Source of the DNA: Lachnospiraceae bacterium
GTDB lineage: Bacteria > Bacillota > Clostridia > Lachnospirales > Lachnospiraceae
Direction of reading: 5' to 3'
NCBI GenBank assembly: GCA_003484785.1
Contig: DNAD01000359.1
Coordinates: 1 to 7,946, forward strand
DNA: 7,946 nt
A program made the position numbers and the translations under genes. Below the pieces are notes generated by a model that saw only the letters and a list, made by a program, of their open reading frames with translations, was not told the origin of the DNA and did not search any database. Below, piece after piece: positions 5,782 through 7,946 of this stretch (the first letter of the stretch is position 1; each line of letters begins with the position of its first letter).

Positions 5782-6540
5782 ATGTATCAGTTTTTTACGG
5801 AGCCTTCCGGCATAGAGGGAAGGCAGATAAGCATAACCGGCAGTGATTACAATCATATAAAGAATGTTTTACGGCTTAAAAAGGGCGAAGAAGTCTCGGT
5901 GATCGTTCAGGGTCAGGACAGGGAATACCGATGTATGATAGAGGATTTTGATGAGAAAACGGAGACTGTAAGGCTGGGCCTGTTGTTTGTCAAGGAAGAG
6001 AATGTGGAGCTGAGCGGGCGTATCTATCTGTTTCAGGGTATGCCCAAGGGAGATAAGCTTGAGCTGATAATACAGAAGGCGGTGGAGCTGGGGGCCTTTG
6101 AGATAATCCCCGTTGATATGAAACGCTCGGTGGTAAAGCTTGATGAAAAAAAGCGACAGAAGAGGACAGAGCGTTATAATGCCATCTCGGAGGCGGCCGC
6201 AAAGCAGGCCAAAAGGAGGATAGTTCCCGAGGTTAAAGCAGTGATGAGCTTTAAACAGGCTCTTGAATACTGTGATGAAATGGGAATAGAAAAAAGGCTG
6301 CTGCCCTATGAGCTCTGTGATTCTTCGACCATGAAGAAAACGAGAGAAATACTCTCATCAATAAGGCCCACAGAGCAGGTCGCGGTTTTCATAGGGCCGG
6401 AGGGAGGCTTTTCGGAGGAGGAGATCGCTCTTTCCGAAAAAAGCGGTTTTTCGCAGATAACCCTTGGAAGAAGGATACTGAGAACGGAGACCGCGGGGAT
6501 GACCGTGCTGTCATGGCTTGTGTATCTGCTGGAGGAGTGA
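5782..6540 (+). CDS. rsmE: 16S rRNA (uracil-1498-N3)-methyltransferase
   Basis: A 252-residue member of the SPOUT (trefoil-knot) methyltransferases that makes m3U1498 in 16S rRNA on the 30S subunit. The N-terminal PUA-like RNA-binding region (about 1-72) contains HIKNVLRLKKGE (25-36). The catalytic domain has KGDKLELIIQKAVELG (89-104), EAAAKQAKRRIVP (137-149), the SAM-knot motif IGPEGGFSEEE (204-214) and LGRRILRTETA (228-238). Length and motif order are normal for the family. The ATG at 5782 has AAGGG (5771-5775) six bases upstream. It follows prmA by 43 bases, an order conserved in many Firmicutes. No terminator follows it, so readthrough to the cysteine desulfurase gene is plausible. Confidence 0.95.
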   Translation: MYQFFTEPSGIEGRQISITGSDYNHIKNVLRLKKGEEVSVIVQGQDREYRCMIEDFDEKTETVRLGLLFVKEENVELSGRIYLFQGMPKGDKLELIIQKAVELGAFEIIPVDMKRSVVKLDEKKRQKRTERYNAISEAAAKQAKRRIVPEVKAVMSFKQALEYCDEMGIEKRLLPYELCDSSTMKKTREILSSIRPTEQVAVFIGPEGGFSEEEIALSEKSGFSQITLGRRILRTETAGMTVLSWLVYLLEE

Positions 6541-6706
6541 ACTATACTGTTTTACAGCTCTTTTGGCCGTAAACATTATAATGCGCATCTTCCATGTGAG
6601 GCCTTAAAAAAATTTCACCAGACCTCAGACGAGGAACCACTGCGGTGGGGTTTGCAATCATTGTATAACCGGAAACGGCACGAACAGCTGAAGGATAGAT
6701 ATTGAT
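6541..6706 (+). other. Intergenic leader before the cysteine desulfurase
   Basis: This 166-base gap has no open frame and no clear terminator. CATTATAATG (6574-6583) is a palindrome containing TATAAT, but the nearest -35-like box (TTTACA, 6551-6556) is 20 bases away, so promoter support is weak. Two adjacent small hairpins follow: 6623-6626 with 6631-6634 (CCTC/GAGG) and 6637-6640 with 6645-6648 (CCAC/GTGG). The ribosome site AAGGA (6691-6695) is 11 bases before the ATG. It may be only a spacer within a longer operon. Confidence 0.3.
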
Positions 6707-7921
6707 ATGGAAGTATATCTGGATAATTCTGCGACAACGAGATGCTCGGATAAGGTCAGGGCTTATATGGATGAGCTTTATGACAGGGCCTGGGGCAACC
6801 CCTCAAGCATGCATAATATAGGCGTGACCGCCGAAAGAGAGATAAGAAAGGCAAGACAGATCATAGCCCGTACTCTTAAGGTAAACGACAAGGACCTTAT
6901 TTTTACCTCGGGAGGGACGGAGGCCGATAATCTTGCTCTTTTCGGCACTGCCCTTAATAAAAGCAACCTTCACAGGGGAAGGCACATCATTTCTACAAGG
7001 ATAGAGCATCCCGCGGTGTTAGCCCCGTTAAAGGAGCTTGAGGCAAGAGGATATGAGGTGACGCTTCTCAACGTGGATAAACAGGGCATCGTGGATGTCG
7101 ATGAGCTAAGAGAGGCTCTCAGGGAGGATACCATCCTTGTATCCGTGATGTATGTAAATAACGAGATAGGCTCGGTTCAGCCGATCTCAAAGCTTTCTGA
7201 GGCGGTAAAGAAAAAAAGCCCCCATGCGCTGTTTCATTGTGACGCGGTGCAGGCCTACGGAAAATACAGGATAAACCCCAAAAAAGAGGGGATAGACCTT
7301 CTGTCCGTAAGCGCCCATAAGCTCCACGGGCCGAAGGGTACAGGGTTTCTCTACGTCTCTGAAAAGGCAAAGCTCGATCCATATCTGTTCGGAGGAGGGC
7401 AGCAGAGAGGAATGCGCTCCGGAACCGAGAACGTCCAGGGTATCGGGGGGATGGCGGAGGCCGCCCGGCTTTCTTATGATAACCTCGAAGAGGACGTACA
7501 GAGGCTCTACGGACTGAAGGAATACTTCGTGGAGGAAATGCTTAAAACAGAGGGGGTCGCAGGTATAAACGGGGTCAGATACGGCGTTTTTGATACGGAG
7601 ACAGAGCTTGAAAACAGCGGCATCTCAAGGGAGGCAATAAGGCAAAGCGCACCCCAGATAGTAAGCGTATCATTTGAAAAGGTAAGAGCCGAGGTGCTGC
7701 TTCATGCCCTGGAGGAGAGGGGCATTTATGTTTCTGCGGGCTCGGCCTGCTCAAGCAACAAACCGGCTGTTTCGGAAACCCTTAAGGCCATCGGGCTTGA
7801 AAAGAAGTATACCGAAAGCACCGTAAGGTTCAGCTTCTCGAGAGAGACAAAGAAGGAGGAGCTTGAATATAGTGTTTCACAGCTCAGAGAGATATTGCCG
7901 GTGCTGGGACGGTATGTATGA
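6707..7921 (+). CDS. Cysteine desulfurase (NifS/IscS family)
   Basis: A 404-residue PLP enzyme that takes sulfur from cysteine, leaving alanine and an enzyme persulfide. Landmarks: YLDNSATT (4-11), GNPSSMH (30-36), SGGTEADN (68-75), His101 in RIEHPAV, NNEIGSVQPI (151-160), HCDAVQAYGK (177-186) with Asp179 and Gln182, the PLP lysine 205 in SAHKLHGPKGTGF, RSGTENV (237-243) and the catalytic Cys348 in SAGSACSSNK. SACSS in this setting fits the class using a flexible loop for sulfur transfer. It is slightly long for the family; about 20 extra residues (roughly 294-315) lie before PQIVSVSFE. In related Clostridia this gene often precedes thiI (tRNA 4-thiouridine synthesis), but nothing downstream is visible here, and no iscU/nifU is in the window, so tRNA thiolation versus Fe-S supply cannot be decided. 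Confidence 0.93.
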   Translation: MEVYLDNSATTRCSDKVRAYMDELYDRAWGNPSSMHNIGVTAEREIRKARQIIARTLKVNDKDLIFTSGGTEADNLALFGTALNKSNLHRGRHIISTRIEHPAVLAPLKELEARGYEVTLLNVDKQGIVDVDELREALREDTILVSVMYVNNEIGSVQPISKLSEAVKKKSPHALFHCDAVQAYGKYRINPKKEGIDLLSVSAHKLHGPKGTGFLYVSEKAKLDPYLFGGGQQRGMRSGTENVQGIGGMAEAARLSYDNLEEDVQRLYGLKEYFVEEMLKTEGVAGINGVRYGVFDTETELENSGISREAIRQSAPQIVSVSFEKVRAEVLLHALEERGIYVSAGSACSSNKPAVSETLKAIGLEKKYTESTVRFSFSRETKKEELEYSVSQLREILPVLGRYV

Positions 7922-7924
7922 GGC

Positions 7925-7946
7925 GTTACTATCACAGCCCAAAAGG
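7925..7946. repeat. Palindromic repeat copy at window end, truncated
   Basis: GTTACTATCACAGCCC (7925-7940) followed by AAAAGG begins four bases after the stop codon of the cysteine desulfurase gene. It matches the left half and loop of the copy at 49-89, so a complementary GGGCTGTG-type right arm is expected just beyond the window. This would form a hairpin and could act as a 3' stem-loop for the transcript. Confidence 0.5.

Noticed and set aside
6613..6660. Possible T-box-like sequence before the cysteine desulfurase
   Set aside because: GAGGAACC and GCGG only loosely recall the T-box core, with three extra bases between them; the leader is too short for stem I, and there is no terminator.

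Overview
The window is bacterial chromosomal DNA. It looks like a mid-GC Clostridia (Firmicutes), plausibly Lachnospiraceae. The reasons are heavy use of AGA/AGG arginine and ATA isoleucine codons, purine-rich Shine-Dalgarno sites, a YerB-type (DUF3048) lipoprotein, and the prmA-rsmE order followed by a cysteine desulfurase. The taxonomic guess is inference. There is no phage, transposase, CRISPR or tRNA/rRNA gene. Five complete protein genes plus one two-domain fusion gene fill most of the sequence.

Layout. (1) 1-283: a non-coding stretch with palindromic repeat fragments (1-20 and 49-89), a good sigma-A-type promoter (113-141) and a leader of about 136 nt. (2) 284-1807 (+): a NadD-NadE fusion carrying the last two steps of NAD synthesis in one polypeptide. 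(3) 1808-2109: a strong promoter with an AT-rich upstream tract (1842-1902), then a leader of about 200 nt with several stable predicted stems. (4) 2110-3309 (+): a DUF3048/YerB-like lipoprotein, closed by a textbook intrinsic terminator (3323-3350) that may also serve the convergent gene. (5) 3410-4486 (-): a stand-alone mannose-1-phosphate guanylyltransferase. (6) 4487-4736: a divergent control region with one good promoter in each direction, two perfect palindromes at the manC promoter, and a perfect 14-bp inverted repeat that brackets the prmA promoter. (7) 4737-5738 and 5782-6540 (+): prmA and rsmE, a ribosome-methylation pair. (8) 6707-7921 (+): a NifS/IscS-type cysteine desulfurase, followed directly by another copy of the palindromic repeat, cut by the window edge.

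How the genes work together: prmA and rsmE modify ribosomal protein L11 and 16S rRNA, and the cysteine desulfurase supplies sulfur, probably for tRNA thiolation and/or Fe-S clusters, so the right half is a translation/RNA-modification block. NadDE makes NAD. ManC makes GDP-mannose for surface glycans. The DUF3048 lipoprotein is an envelope protein of unknown function.

The genes themselves are mostly housekeeping. The best candidates for something undescribed are the NadD-NadE fusion, the inverted repeat around the prmA promoter (a possible invertible switch or operator), the structured leader of the lipoprotein gene, and the GTTACT-type palindromic repeat family.
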